Assembly (NCBI RefSeq): GCF_015561195.1 | Contig: NZ_JADMSU010000001.1 | Coordinates: 62,001-126,000, forward strand | DNA length: 64,000 nucleotides | Source of the DNA: Collinsella aerofaciens | GTDB lineage: Bacteria > Actinomycetota > Coriobacteriia > Coriobacteriales > Coriobacteriaceae | Direction: 5' to 3' | Shown: piece after piece, positions 1 to 7,462 of the stretch | How the letters are laid out: each line of letters begins with the position of its first letter | Position numbering within the stretch: position 1 is the stretch's first letter | Program-made: the position numbers and the translations under genes | The notes under the pieces: model-generated | Seen by the model: the letters and a program-made list of their open reading frames with translations, nothing else | Databases searched by the model: none | What the model was told of the DNA's origin: nothing

Positions 1-495
1 GCGCTTGAGCTCAAGCGGCATGTTGTTCTGGAGCAGACCGACGGTCATGCCCAGGTACTTATAGATGCGGCCCATCCACTCGGAGTCGCGCTTGGCAAGG
101 TAATCATTGACGGTAACGACGTGCACGCCCTTGCCGGCAATGGCGTTGAGATAGCCGGCCAACGTGGAGACGAGGGTCTTACCTTCGCCGGTCTTCATCT
201 CGGCGATGTGGCCCTCGTGCAGCGCCATGGCGCCAATGAGCTGCACGTCAAAGTGGCGCATACCCATGGTGCGCTTGGAAGCCTCACGCACGGTGGCAAA
301 GGCCTCGGGGAGCATGTCGTCGAGCGACTCACCGTTGGCGTAACGCTCGCGGAACTTATCGGTCTGGCCGCGGAGTTCCTCCTCGGTCATCTTCTCAAAC
401 TGGGGCTCAAGACCGTTGATCTGGTCGACGATCTTGTAGTAGCGCTTAAGGTCCTTATCGGATCCAAAGGACAGCAGCTTTGACATGAATCCCAT
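1..495 (-). CDS. secA: SecA preprotein translocase ATPase, N-terminal part
   Basis: This is the first 165 codons of SecA, the cytoplasmic motor ATPase that drives unfolded preproteins through SecYEG. The rest lies beyond the left window edge. The frame opens at ATG 495, with AAGGAAAA just upstream, and reads [21 protein letters not shown] second ATG at 486 is possible but lacks as good a spacing. The Walker A region TGEGKT lies at about residues 102-107, followed by the family-typical run leading into [16 protein letters not shown]. It is transcribed away from rpmE, with an intergenic terminator between them. The family assignment is secure. Nothing can be said about the C-terminal zinc-binding tail. 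Confidence 0.96.
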   Translation of the reverse strand, partial: MGFMSKLLSFGSDKDLKRYYKIVDQINGLEPQFEKMTEEELRGQTDKFRERYANGESLDDMLPEAFATVREASKRTMGMRHFDVQLIGAMALHEGHIAEMKTGEGKTLVSTLAGYLNAIAGKGVHVVTVNDYLAKRDSEWMGRIYKYLGMTVGLLQNNMPLELKR

Positions 496-701
496 GTGGT
501 TTTCCTTTTTGGCCATCGCCCACGCCGTGCAGCTGCGGGCGAGTTAAACACAGATAATTGTACTTTAGCCAAACAGGGCGCGGCCTATACGGTCGACCTC
601 GACCGCCACGTAATAACTACGACCAACCTGCCACAATGGGACAGGTTTATTTTGGCAAGTTTTATCTGAGCAAACGCCGTCTCTCTGCCATTTGGTGCCA
701 C

Positions 702-725
702 GGGGACAGGTTAGCTTGCACCAAT
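702..725 (+). repeat. Dispersed GGGGACAGGTT motif, copy 1
   Basis: A 24-bp motif beginning GGGGACAGGTT and ending CACCAAT. A diverged copy (about 20 of 24 identical) is at 7324-7347. Both copies lie just beyond a minus-strand terminator. A weaker copy of the first half is at 638-649. The rest of the 496-802 gap holds the rpmE terminator and no gene that I can see. Confidence 0.5.
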
Positions 726-766
726 AAAAAGAAAAGGGCCGCGCACCCAAATGGATGCACGGCCCT
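725..766 (-). terminator. Intrinsic terminator of rpmE
   Basis: An 11-bp inverted repeat pairs AGGGCCGCGCA (735-745) with TGCACGGCCCT (756-766), with one mismatch. On the minus strand it is followed by a T-rich stretch (TTTTC, then TTTTTA). It sits just downstream of the L31 stop codon. Confidence 0.85.
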
Positions 767-802
767 CATGCCATGAATGCGAGTGATTCCGCGGCGAGCT
801 AT

Positions 803-1228
803 TTACTCAGCAGCCTCGGTGGTCTCGGCCTCGGCAGCGGCCTCCTCGACGGGAGCCTCTGCGGGAGCCTCGGCGGCCTGCTTGGCAGCCTCCTCGGCGA
901 ACTTAGCGGCACGCTTAGCCTTCTCGGCGGCCTTAGCCTCAGCGGCGGCCTTGCGAGCGGCCTCGGCCTCAGCAGCCTTGGCGGCCTTGGCGGCCTTGGC
1001 CTCCTCAGCCTTCTTGAGCTGGGCGGCAGCGGCGCCACCGAACTTGTCGGCGAAGCGCTGGACGCGTCCACCGGTGTCGACGAACTTCTGCTGGCCGGTG
1101 TAGAACGGGTGGCACTCGTTGCAAAGCTCGACCTTCATCTCGGACACGGTAGCGTGCGTCTTGAAGGTGTTGCCGCAGGAGCACGTCACCGTGCACTCGA
1201 CATACTGGGGATGGATACCCTGCTTCAT
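803..1228 (-). CDS. rpmE: 50S ribosomal protein L31 with long alanine-rich C-terminal tail
   Basis: Ribosomal protein L31 of the large subunit, zinc-binding type. Cysteines C16, C18, C36 and C39 form the CxC...CxxC zinc site, and the sequence [20 protein letters not shown] is typical. The core ends near residue 67. The remaining ~74 residues are a low-complexity Ala/Lys/Glu tail, about twice the usual L31 length; L17 in this window carries a similar tail. The start ATG 1228 has AAGGAG upstream. Because the zinc cysteines are kept, this is the zinc-replete paralogue. The tail's function is unknown; it may be a disordered rRNA-contacting or lineage-specific extension. Confidence 0.95.
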   Translation of the reverse strand: MKQGIHPQYVECTVTCSCGNTFKTHATVSEMKVELCNECHPFYTGQQKFVDTGGRVQRFADKFGGAAAAQLKKAEEAKAAKAAKAAEAEAARKAAAEAKAAEKAKRAAKFAEEAAKQAAEAPAEAPVEEAAAEAETTEAAE

Positions 1229-1532
1229 GGTAGGACTCCTTATTGGTCAGGCGCTGGTTACCGATCAGCGCATAAGGCGTCTTGGTTTCCGACCAAGACA
1301 ACAAACTCGGCTATGGTACCACGGCGCCGCGCGTCCCACAAAAGGTTCACGGTCTTTGTGCAACGCGGCGTGGCCAACCGCAGCGGACACGCACCCTGTC
1401 GCCCCTTCTCCCATGTTGCAGACGTGTAACGCCGCAGTAAGCACACCCCTTTTGGCGCCAGACAGGTACAATGATGAACACTGTACCGTAGCGGAGCGCC
1501 CCGCGCGCCGCAACCACGCGAAAGGGTTTCCC
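1229..1532. other. Divergent intergenic region rpmE / ACT protein
   Basis: About 300 bp with no convincing gene. It must hold the rpmE promoter (leftward) and the ACT-protein promoter (rightward). A TACAAT hexamer at 1467-1472 is the best candidate -10 for the rightward unit, but no good -35 is spaced correctly in front of it. Confidence 0.4.
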
Positions 1533-1820
1533 ATGGCCGAGATCTCGTCCTCCCGTATCGTCATCACCGTCCTTGGCAAGAACCGCCCCGGCATCGTCGC
1601 CGGCGTCACCCGTGTCCTGGGCGAGGCCAACGTCGACATCCGCGACATCACGCAGTCCATTATCGAGGACATCTTCACCATGACCATGTTGGCCGATACC
1701 GCCGAGTCCAAGCTCGACTTCGCTGAGCTGCAGAAGGCCCTGGCCGAGGCCGGCGAGCTTTCGGGCGTCAACGTGTCCATCCAGCGCGAGGACGTCTTTA
1801 ACTTTATGTACCGCCTGTAG
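1533..1820 (+). CDS. ACT domain-containing protein (UPF0237 type)
   Basis: A 95-residue stand-alone ACT-domain protein. ACT domains bind small ligands, often amino acids, and control enzymes. The N-terminal half (IVITVLGKNRPGIVAGVTRV) is the characteristic first strand and helix with the ligand-proximal GKNRPGI turn. The start at ATG 1533 is preferred over longer in-frame options because AAAGGG lies 7 bases upstream and the protein then begins directly with the domain. It is followed 77 bp later by citrate synthase on the same strand, so the two may be co-transcribed. This family often neighbours a PFL-like (DUF711) gene, which is absent here. The ligand is unknown. Confidence 0.88.
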   Translation: MAEISSSRIVITVLGKNRPGIVAGVTRVLGEANVDIRDITQSIIEDIFTMTMLADTAESKLDFAELQKALAEAGELSGVNVSIQREDVFNFMYRL

Positions 1821-1897
1821 CGAACAGGCCGCTGGGGATAGCCTGACACGCGCATGCCCATGCAGGCCACCCCGATGCGGCCCGGAGAGGAGCGCGC

Positions 1898-3316
1898 ATG
1901 GCCTACGACGCCAAGAAAATCTATTACCGCTTCGATGACCACTTGAGCCGACTAGTCCTGGATTACGAAGCAAGCCGCCAGATTTCGTCTGAGAGCGAAA
2001 GCCTCTACCACGGCCTGCCGACCGACCCTTATGACGAGGGCCTGTTTGTCGAGCACAATGTCAAGCGCGGCCTACGCAATGCCGACGGCTCGGGCGTGGT
2101 CGCGGGTCTCACTCGTATCTCGGATGTGCACGGCTACAACAAGGTCGACGGAAAGGTCGTGCCCGATCAGGGCAAGCTCACGCTTCGCGGCTACAGCATC
2201 GAGGATCTGGTCAACAATGCCCAGGCCGAGAATCGCTACGGCTATGAGGAAGTCGCCTATCTGCTTATCACGGGTTCGCTCCCTAACAAGGAAGAGCTCG
2301 ACGGCTTTTGCGAGCGCCTGGGCGCCTTTAGACATCTGAGCGACGAGTACGTTAAAGAGTTCCCTATGACCACGGTGTCGTCGAGCATCATGAACGTGCT
2401 CCAGCGCGCCGTACTGCTGCTCTACGCCTTCGATGCCGAACCAGACGTGATCACGCCCGAACATGAAATCGACGTCGCCATTTCCATGCTCGCACGTCTC
2501 CCGCGCATCGCCGCCTTCGCACACATGGCCTCGGTCGCCAAGCTTCGCGGCTCCGAGGTTCACGTGCCGCACCCCACGCCCGGTCTCTCCACCGCCGAGA
2601 CTATCCTACAGGTCTTGCGCGGTGGCATGGCGTTCACCCGCGACGAAGCCATGCTGCTCGACGTGATGCTCATGCTGCATGCCGAGCACGGCGGCGGCAA
2701 CAACTCCACCTTCGCTTGCCGCGTGCTGTCGTCTTCGGCCACCGACCCGTATTCCGCCTACGCCGCGGCTATCGGCTCGCTCAAGGGCCCACGCCACGGC
2801 GGTGCCAACGCCAAGGTCGTGTCCATGCACGAGGACATCCGCGCGCATGTCTCCAACTGGGAGGACGAGGACGAGGTCGCAGCCTACCTGGGCAAGATCC
2901 TCGACAAGCAGGCCTTCGACGGCACGGGTCTCATCTACGGTATGGGCCACGCCGTCTACACGCTGAGCGACCCGCGCGCCGAGGTCTGCCGCCGTTACGC
3001 GCGCTCGCTGGCAGCCAAGAAGGACTTGGGCGAAGAGTTCGCACTCATCGAGCGCATCGAGCGCCTGGCACCCCAGGTCATGCGCGACCACGGCATGACC
3101 AAGCCCATCTGCGCCAACATCGACCTGTACACGGGCTTTATCTACAAGATGCTCGGCGTGCCCGAGACGCTTTTTACGCCGTTATTCGCCGTCGCCCGCA
3201 TGGCAGGCTGGTCGGCGCACCGCATGGAAGAGCTCTTCTGCGCGCACCGTATTATTCGCCCGGCCTATCGTCCGGTGATCGAGCCGCTGGAGTACAAGCC
3301 GCTCGCCGACCGCTAG
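1898..3316 (+). CDS. gltA: Citrate synthase
   Basis: Citrate (Si)-synthase family enzyme of 472 residues, condensing oxaloacetate and acetyl-CoA. Conserved active-site segments are present: HAEHGGGNNSTF at 261-272, KGPRHGGAN near 296-304, and GMGHAVY at 348-354 with its catalytic-type histidine at 351. The N-terminal ~60 residues are longer than in E. coli GltA and match the long form seen in anaerobic Gram-positives. The start ATG 1898 has GGAGAGGAG upstream. The gene is closed by a strong terminator. In a fermentative anaerobe it probably serves glutamate biosynthesis; a 2-methylcitrate synthase activity cannot be excluded from sequence. Confidence 0.95.
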   Translation: MAYDAKKIYYRFDDHLSRLVLDYEASRQISSESESLYHGLPTDPYDEGLFVEHNVKRGLRNADGSGVVAGLTRISDVHGYNKVDGKVVPDQGKLTLRGYSIEDLVNNAQAENRYGYEEVAYLLITGSLPNKEELDGFCERLGAFRHLSDEYVKEFPMTTVSSSIMNVLQRAVLLLYAFDAEPDVITPEHEIDVAISMLARLPRIAAFAHMASVAKLRGSEVHVPHPTPGLSTAETILQVLRGGMAFTRDEAMLLDVMLMLHAEHGGGNNSTFACRVLSSSATDPYSAYAAAIGSLKGPRHGGANAKVVSMHEDIRAHVSNWEDEDEVAAYLGKILDKQAFDGTGLIYGMGHAVYTLSDPRAEVCRRYARSLAAKKDLGEEFALIERIERLAPQVMRDHGMTKPICANIDLYTGFIYKMLGVPETLFTPLFAVARMAGWSAHRMEELFCAHRIIRPAYRPVIEPLEYKPLADR

Positions 3317-3339
3317 GACGCGGACCGTTATAGAACTCG

Positions 3340-3379
3340 AGCGTGGCCAGGGCATCTCCGCCCTCGGCCACGCTTTTTA
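3340..3379 (+). terminator. Intrinsic terminator of citrate synthase
   Basis: A 9-bp perfect stem (AGCGTGGCC 3340-3348 with GGCCACGCT 3366-3374) is followed by a T run. It lies 24 bp after the citrate synthase stop and before the next gene on the same strand. Confidence 0.9.
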
Positions 3380-3403
3380 TGCCAGCAGAAAGGGCTGCAT
3401 CAA

Positions 3404-4246
3404 ATGATTGTGTTTTCCGATATGGATGGGACGCTGTTGACGAGCGATAAGCAGATGAGCGATGCCACCTGGGCGATGCTCGACGAGCTTGCGCGCCGCG
3501 GTATTGAGTTTGTGCCCTGCACGGGGCGCCCGCTGTCGGGCATCTTTGAGCCCATCCTCGCCCACCCCGCCGTACACTACGCGGTCTGCGCCAACGGCGC
3601 CAGCGTCTGGCAACTCGACGACGGTACGCCCACCGATACTTCACGTGCTATGCGCATTTTGAGCCGACCGCTCGACCGCGCCATCGCCCACCGCATCCAT
3701 CGCATTGCCGCCGGCCACGATGTGACCTTCGATATCTTCGCGGATGGACAGTGCTTCCTCCCCCGCTCGCTATACGGGCGTCTGGATGAGTTCTGCGGCG
3801 GCGACCCCCACATCGCGGCTTCGCTCAAGCGCACACGAACGCCGATCGACATGGATATCGACAGCAAAATCGACGAGGTCGAGACGCTCGAACGCATCGC
3901 TATGTACTGGCACGACCCCGCCGATCGCGACGCCATCGCGGCGGCGCTCGACACGCTCGGAGGAATTGAGGTCACGCGTTCTTACGCCATGAATATCGAG
4001 GTCATGGGTGAGGGCGCCACCAAGGGGACGGCCCTCACGTGGCTATGCGAGCACCTGGGCGAGCGTCTCGCCGACGCCTGGGCGTTCGGCGACAACATCA
4101 ACGACATCCCCATGCTGCAGGCAGCGGGCCACGGCATGGCCATGATCAACGCCGAGTCCGAAGACTGCGAGGCCGCCGACGCCATCACTAAATACGACAA
4201 CGACCACGACGGCGTCGCCCGCACCATCATGGCCGCCCTCGCCTAG
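3404..4246 (+). CDS. Cof-type HAD-IIB family phosphatase
   Basis: A 280-residue haloacid dehalogenase-superfamily hydrolase of the Cof (IIB-capped) subfamily, which dephosphorylates sugar phosphates or cofactor intermediates in the cytoplasm. The nucleophile motif DMDGTLL is at residues 6-12 and the late Mg-binding motif FGDNINDIPML is near residue 230. The start ATG 3404 has an AGAAAGGG element upstream. A second Cof-type HAD gene lies on the opposite strand just downstream (convergent), but the two are diverged and not a recent duplication. The substrate is unknown. Confidence 0.9.
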   Translation: MIVFSDMDGTLLTSDKQMSDATWAMLDELARRGIEFVPCTGRPLSGIFEPILAHPAVHYAVCANGASVWQLDDGTPTDTSRAMRILSRPLDRAIAHRIHRIAAGHDVTFDIFADGQCFLPRSLYGRLDEFCGGDPHIAASLKRTRTPIDMDIDSKIDEVETLERIAMYWHDPADRDAIAAALDTLGGIEVTRSYAMNIEVMGEGATKGTALTWLCEHLGERLADAWAFGDNINDIPMLQAAGHGMAMINAESEDCEAADAITKYDNDHDGVARTIMAALA

Positions 4247-4256
4247 TCATTGGTCA

Positions 4257-4301
4257 GTCATTGGGGACGTTCTTAAACGACTAGTCACTGGGGACACTCT
4301 T
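4257..4301 (+). repeat. 45-bp inverted repeat, left copy
   Basis: This 45-bp element contains GGGGACGTTCTTAAACGACT and GGGGACACTCTT. Its reverse complement, with three mismatches, is at 5322-5366. Together they bracket the HAD gene 4365-5159 and nothing else. Further GGGGAC/GTCCCC fragments lie at 4319-4355. Confidence 0.85.
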
Positions 4302-4364
4302 CGCAAAAAGCTGCAAGGACTGTCCCCCGCTGTCGGCAGAAAAGGAACGTCCCCATCTGCCGGA

Positions 4365-5159
4365 TTAGGAGAGACTCTCCAGCACGCGACGGAGCTCCTG
4401 CTGGACGGCGTGGTCGCGGTTACGACCCACTACGCGATCGGCCACCGCCTTAAGCGCGGGGCGCGCGTTTTCCATCGCGCAACCCGTGCCGACAAAGCGA
4501 ATGATCTCGTAGTCGTTCATCGAGTCGCCAAACGCCATGACCTCGTCGCGCCCAATGCCGTAATGCTCCGCGAGCTGCGCGATACCCGAGGCCTTCGACA
4601 CACCAGGCTGCATGGCATCGATCCACGCGTTGCCCGAAGGCGCAAAAGTAAAGAGCTGACCAAGTTCGCGCTGTAGCACGTACGCACTGTCCATAACCGC
4701 ACTGTCGTCGCAAAAGATACTCGCTTTGATGATATTTACGCTGGGATCGGGCAGCTCCCAAATACGCTCGGCATTGGGAAGGTCCTTATCGACCTCACGC
4801 ACGAACTTGCACTCGTCATCGAGCAGGAAGGACTTGGTTCGGTCAAAGAGCGCAAGATGCAGATTGGGAAACGTCCTGACGGCTTGGGCGAGCCTTCGAA
4901 TCGCCAGGTGGGAATACACCTCACGGTCTACCATCTTACCGTCGGCGTAGACTTGGGCGCCGTTAGCGGCGACAAAGTCCATCTTGTCGCGAACGGGCGC
5001 AAAGAACTCGCACAGGCGATCGTAGCGACGACCTGACGATGCGGCGAAATGCACGCCATGCTCGTGTAGCGCCAGAATCAGTTCGTAGGTCTCGGGAGGC
5101 ACCTGGCCGTTTTCGTCAAGCAGTGTGCCGTCCATATCGGATGCAATCAGTTTAAACAT
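4365..5159 (-). CDS. Cof-type HAD-IIB family phosphatase
   Basis: A 264-residue HAD hydrolase of the Cof type. The nucleophile motif DMDGTLLDENG is at residues 8-18 and the Mg-binding motif FGDSMNDYEII is near residue 214. Full length for the family. It is flanked by a 45-bp inverted repeat pair, and its ribosome-binding site lies inside a long hairpin (5165-5226), so translation may be structure-controlled. It is convergent with the HAD gene at 3404 and downstream of adenine deaminase on the same strand. The substrate is unknown; the bracketed position suggests that it moved as a unit. Confidence 0.9.
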   Translation of the reverse strand: MFKLIASDMDGTLLDENGQVPPETYELILALHEHGVHFAASSGRRYDRLCEFFAPVRDKMDFVAANGAQVYADGKMVDREVYSHLAIRRLAQAVRTFPNLHLALFDRTKSFLLDDECKFVREVDKDLPNAERIWELPDPSVNIIKASIFCDDSAVMDSAYVLQRELGQLFTFAPSGNAWIDAMQPGVSKASGIAQLAEHYGIGRDEVMAFGDSMNDYEIIRFVGTGCAMENARPALKAVADRVVGRNRDHAVQQELRRVLESLS

Positions 5160-5164
5160 AGAAA

Positions 5165-5226
5165 AGCTCCCTTCGGGCTTGTTGGAATCGAACGTGTATC
5201 CGATTCCAACGTACCCAAAGGGAGCT
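5165..5226 (-). promoter_or_regulatory. Leader hairpin that buries the ribosome-binding site of the HAD gene
   Basis: On the minus strand a two-part stem forms. The outer 9 bp pairs 5165-5173 with 5218-5226, and the inner 10 bp pairs 5181-5190 with 5201-5210. The proximal outer arm is AAGGGAGC, which is also the only Shine-Dalgarno sequence in front of ATG 5159. A short T-rich run follows, so the element could also act as a terminator. Confidence 0.65.
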
Positions 5227-5321
5227 CAAATAAGACTCCGCGGGCGTAAACGTTACAAGGACCTGGCAAATAGCTCACACATGCCAGAGGTCCCACAATC
5301 GCAGCGTCAGGCGACACGCCA

Positions 5322-5366
5322 AAGAGTGTCCCCAACGACTAGTCGTTTAAGAACGTCCCCGATGAC
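5322..5366 (-). repeat. 45-bp inverted repeat, right copy
   Basis: This is the reverse-complement partner of 4257-4301 (42 of 45 positions). Its last base is also the first base of the adenine deaminase stop codon, so the element directly abuts that gene. Confidence 0.85.
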
Positions 5367-7186
5367 TAGTCGGCGTAGGTGAAGGTTGTAACGTCGAACA
5401 TGCCCTCGGGGCGGATGCGGAGCGTCGGGATAACCGGCAGGGGCAGGAAGATGATGCCCATGATGGGGTCGAGCGGCGGCTCAATACCCATGGCGCGCGC
5501 CTTGACCATAAAGTCGTCGTGCTGCGCGGCAACGTCCTCGGCCGTGCCTTCGCTCATCAGGCCACCGAGCGCCAGCGGAATGCGCGCCACGACCTCGCCG
5601 CTACGCACCAGCACGTGGCCGCCCTGGCCCACGGCCTCGACAGCAGCCATCATATCGGCGGCGTTGTCGCCCACCACGCACACGTTGTGCGAGTCATGGC
5701 CGATCGTGGAGGCAATGGCACCACCGGTGATGGTGAAACCGCGCACCCAGCCGCGACCGATGTGTTTGCCGACCAGGCCCAAGCCAGCGGGACCGTCGCC
5801 ATCGGCACCCTCGGTCTGCAGCGACACGCCGCGGCCATGGCGCTCGATCAGCATAATGCGGCGCAAGTCCTCGTCAGTCTCGGGACGGACCATACCCGTG
5901 ATGGCCTTACCCGGTACCACGTCAATCACGGCCTCGCCCGGCTTAAAGGCATAGTCAAACACGTCGAGCGAAAGCTTCGGCAGCTTAACGGAGGCGCGCA
6001 GCTCATCGGCAAGGGCCGCAACCTCGGCCATCTCGGGTGCGACCTCGCCCACAAAAGTGCCGTCCTGCGCCACCAGAGCACCGGCGGCATATACTCGATG
6101 CGGAGCCGTAGCAAACGTCAAGTCATTGAGCACCAACAGGTCGGCACGCTTGCCCGGGGCAATCGCACCACGCAGCTCGTGCGGGTCGCGGCAGCCGTGA
6201 TCCAGGCCAAACGCCTCGGCCGTGGAGAGGGACGCCATAGAGATAGCGACCACCGGGTCGATGCCGGCCTCGATGGCCACGCGGCAGGCATTGTCGATCA
6301 TGCCGGTCGAAAGAGCATCGGAGGGAGCGCGGTCGTCGGTCGCAAAGCAGCAGCGGCGGGCGCGGGCAGGGTTCTCCAGCAGCATCGGAGACAAATTGGC
6401 CAGGTCGTGGCTGCACGTACCCTCACGCAGCATCACATACATGCCGCGGGACAGCTTGTCGAGCGCCTCCTCGGGAATCGTCGACTCGTGGTCGGCGATA
6501 ATGCCCGCTGCGGCATAGGCGTTGAGGTCCTTACCGGCAACGAGCGGCGCGTGGCCGTCAACCTGCTTGGACGGCGTCTGGTTGGCAGCATCGATGCGGG
6601 CACAGGTCTCGGGGTCGGCCATAAAGACGCCCGGCAGGTTCATCATTTCGCCCAGACCAAAGACATCGCCCGGATGCTCGGCAAAAAACGCCTGCATGTC
6701 AGCGGCGGTAATCACAGCGCCCGCTTGCTCGTCGGGCAGTGCGGGCACGCACGAAGGCATCATGTACCTGATGGAGATGGGCGCACGACGACCATCCTCG
6801 ATCATAAAGCGCAGGCCGTCGAGACCGGCAACATTGGCAATCTCGTGGCTGTCGGCAATGGCGGTGGTAGTACCGCGCGTCGCGGCCATGCGAGCATACT
6901 CGGCGGGACGGATGTTCGAGGACTCAATGTGCAGATGCCCGTCAATAAAACCGGGAGCGAGATAGCGACCCTGGCAGTCGACGACCTCAGTTGCCTCGTA
7001 GGTGCCAGCGGCATCGTCGCGACCATCGTAGAGCACGCCGACGATCACACCGTCCTTGACGGCAACGCTACCGGGCGCCACACGCTGGCCATACACGTCG
7101 ACGATCTGCGCATTGGTAAACAGCGTGTCGACGGGCACGCGGCCCTCGGCGGCCTCGATCACAGACCTCATGACCTCAACGGACAT
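5366..7186 (-). CDS. ade: Adenine deaminase
   Basis: Adenine deaminase (amidohydrolase superfamily, 606 residues) converts adenine to hypoxanthine and ammonia for purine salvage or catabolism. The metal-binding GFIDGHLHIESS is at residues 79-90, and TTTAIADSHEIANV follows near 107-120; both are diagnostic of Ade. The ATDDRAPSD segment and the C-terminal domain with GHDSHNVCVVGDNAADM are also present. A longer in-frame extension exists, but start ATG 7186 is chosen because AAAGGAG sits 6-7 bases upstream and the protein then aligns with family N-termini. It feeds hypoxanthine toward the xanthine dehydrogenase-like genes further right. Confidence 0.95.
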   Translation of the reverse strand: MSVEVMRSVIEAAEGRVPVDTLFTNAQIVDVYGQRVAPGSVAVKDGVIVGVLYDGRDDAAGTYEATEVVDCQGRYLAPGFIDGHLHIESSNIRPAEYARMAATRGTTTAIADSHEIANVAGLDGLRFMIEDGRRAPISIRYMMPSCVPALPDEQAGAVITAADMQAFFAEHPGDVFGLGEMMNLPGVFMADPETCARIDAANQTPSKQVDGHAPLVAGKDLNAYAAAGIIADHESTIPEEALDKLSRGMYVMLREGTCSHDLANLSPMLLENPARARRCCFATDDRAPSDALSTGMIDNACRVAIEAGIDPVVAISMASLSTAEAFGLDHGCRDPHELRGAIAPGKRADLLVLNDLTFATAPHRVYAAGALVAQDGTFVGEVAPEMAEVAALADELRASVKLPKLSLDVFDYAFKPGEAVIDVVPGKAITGMVRPETDEDLRRIMLIERHGRGVSLQTEGADGDGPAGLGLVGKHIGRGWVRGFTITGGAIASTIGHDSHNVCVVGDNAADMMAAVEAVGQGGHVLVRSGEVVARIPLALGGLMSEGTAEDVAAQHDDFMVKARAMGIEPPLDPIMGIIFLPLPVIPTLRIRPEGMFDVTTFTYAD

Positions 7187-7323
7187 ACATTCTCCTTTAA
7201 CCGTAGAAAACAGCTGCGGAGCGGACAGGCCTTCACCGCAGCAAGACAATAGCCATTGTATGCCCAAACGATGGGTCGGGAATACACCCCCTCCGCTTAA
7301 CGGCACACGCCGCTTGGCGCAAT

Positions 7324-7347
7324 GGGGACAGGTTGCTTTGTACCAAT
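7324..7347 (+). repeat. Dispersed GGGGACAGGTT motif, copy 2
   Basis: Diverged copy of the 24-bp motif at 702-725. It is followed by GGAGTGTCCC (7351-7360) and GGAACGTCCCC (7380-7390), which match fragments of the elements at 4257-4355. All lie between tyrS and ade. Confidence 0.5.
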
Positions 7348-7396
7348 GACAAGGAGTGTCCCAAAGTGCCGACACAAAAGGAACGTCCCCAAGTGC

Positions 7397-7436
7397 CAAA
7401 AAGGCCGCAGTCGGAATCGTTCCGGCTGCGGCCCTA
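7397..7436 (-). terminator. Intrinsic terminator of tyrS
   Basis: A 13-bp stem (7403-7415 with 7421-7433, one G-T pair) is followed on the minus strand by TTTTT (7398-7402). It lies directly downstream of the tyrS stop. Confidence 0.9.
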
Positions 7437-7462
7437 TTGCACATGTTAGGTTAACCTACTTA

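Noticed and set aside
5519-7252. A 577-codon plus-strand frame
   Set aside because: Antisense to adenine deaminase; the translation has no family features and His/Gly-rich composition typical of shadow frames.
7187-7444. N-terminal extension of adenine deaminase
   Set aside because: In frame, but it runs through the tyrS terminator and repeat motifs, and the ATG at 7186 has a proper ribosome-binding site.
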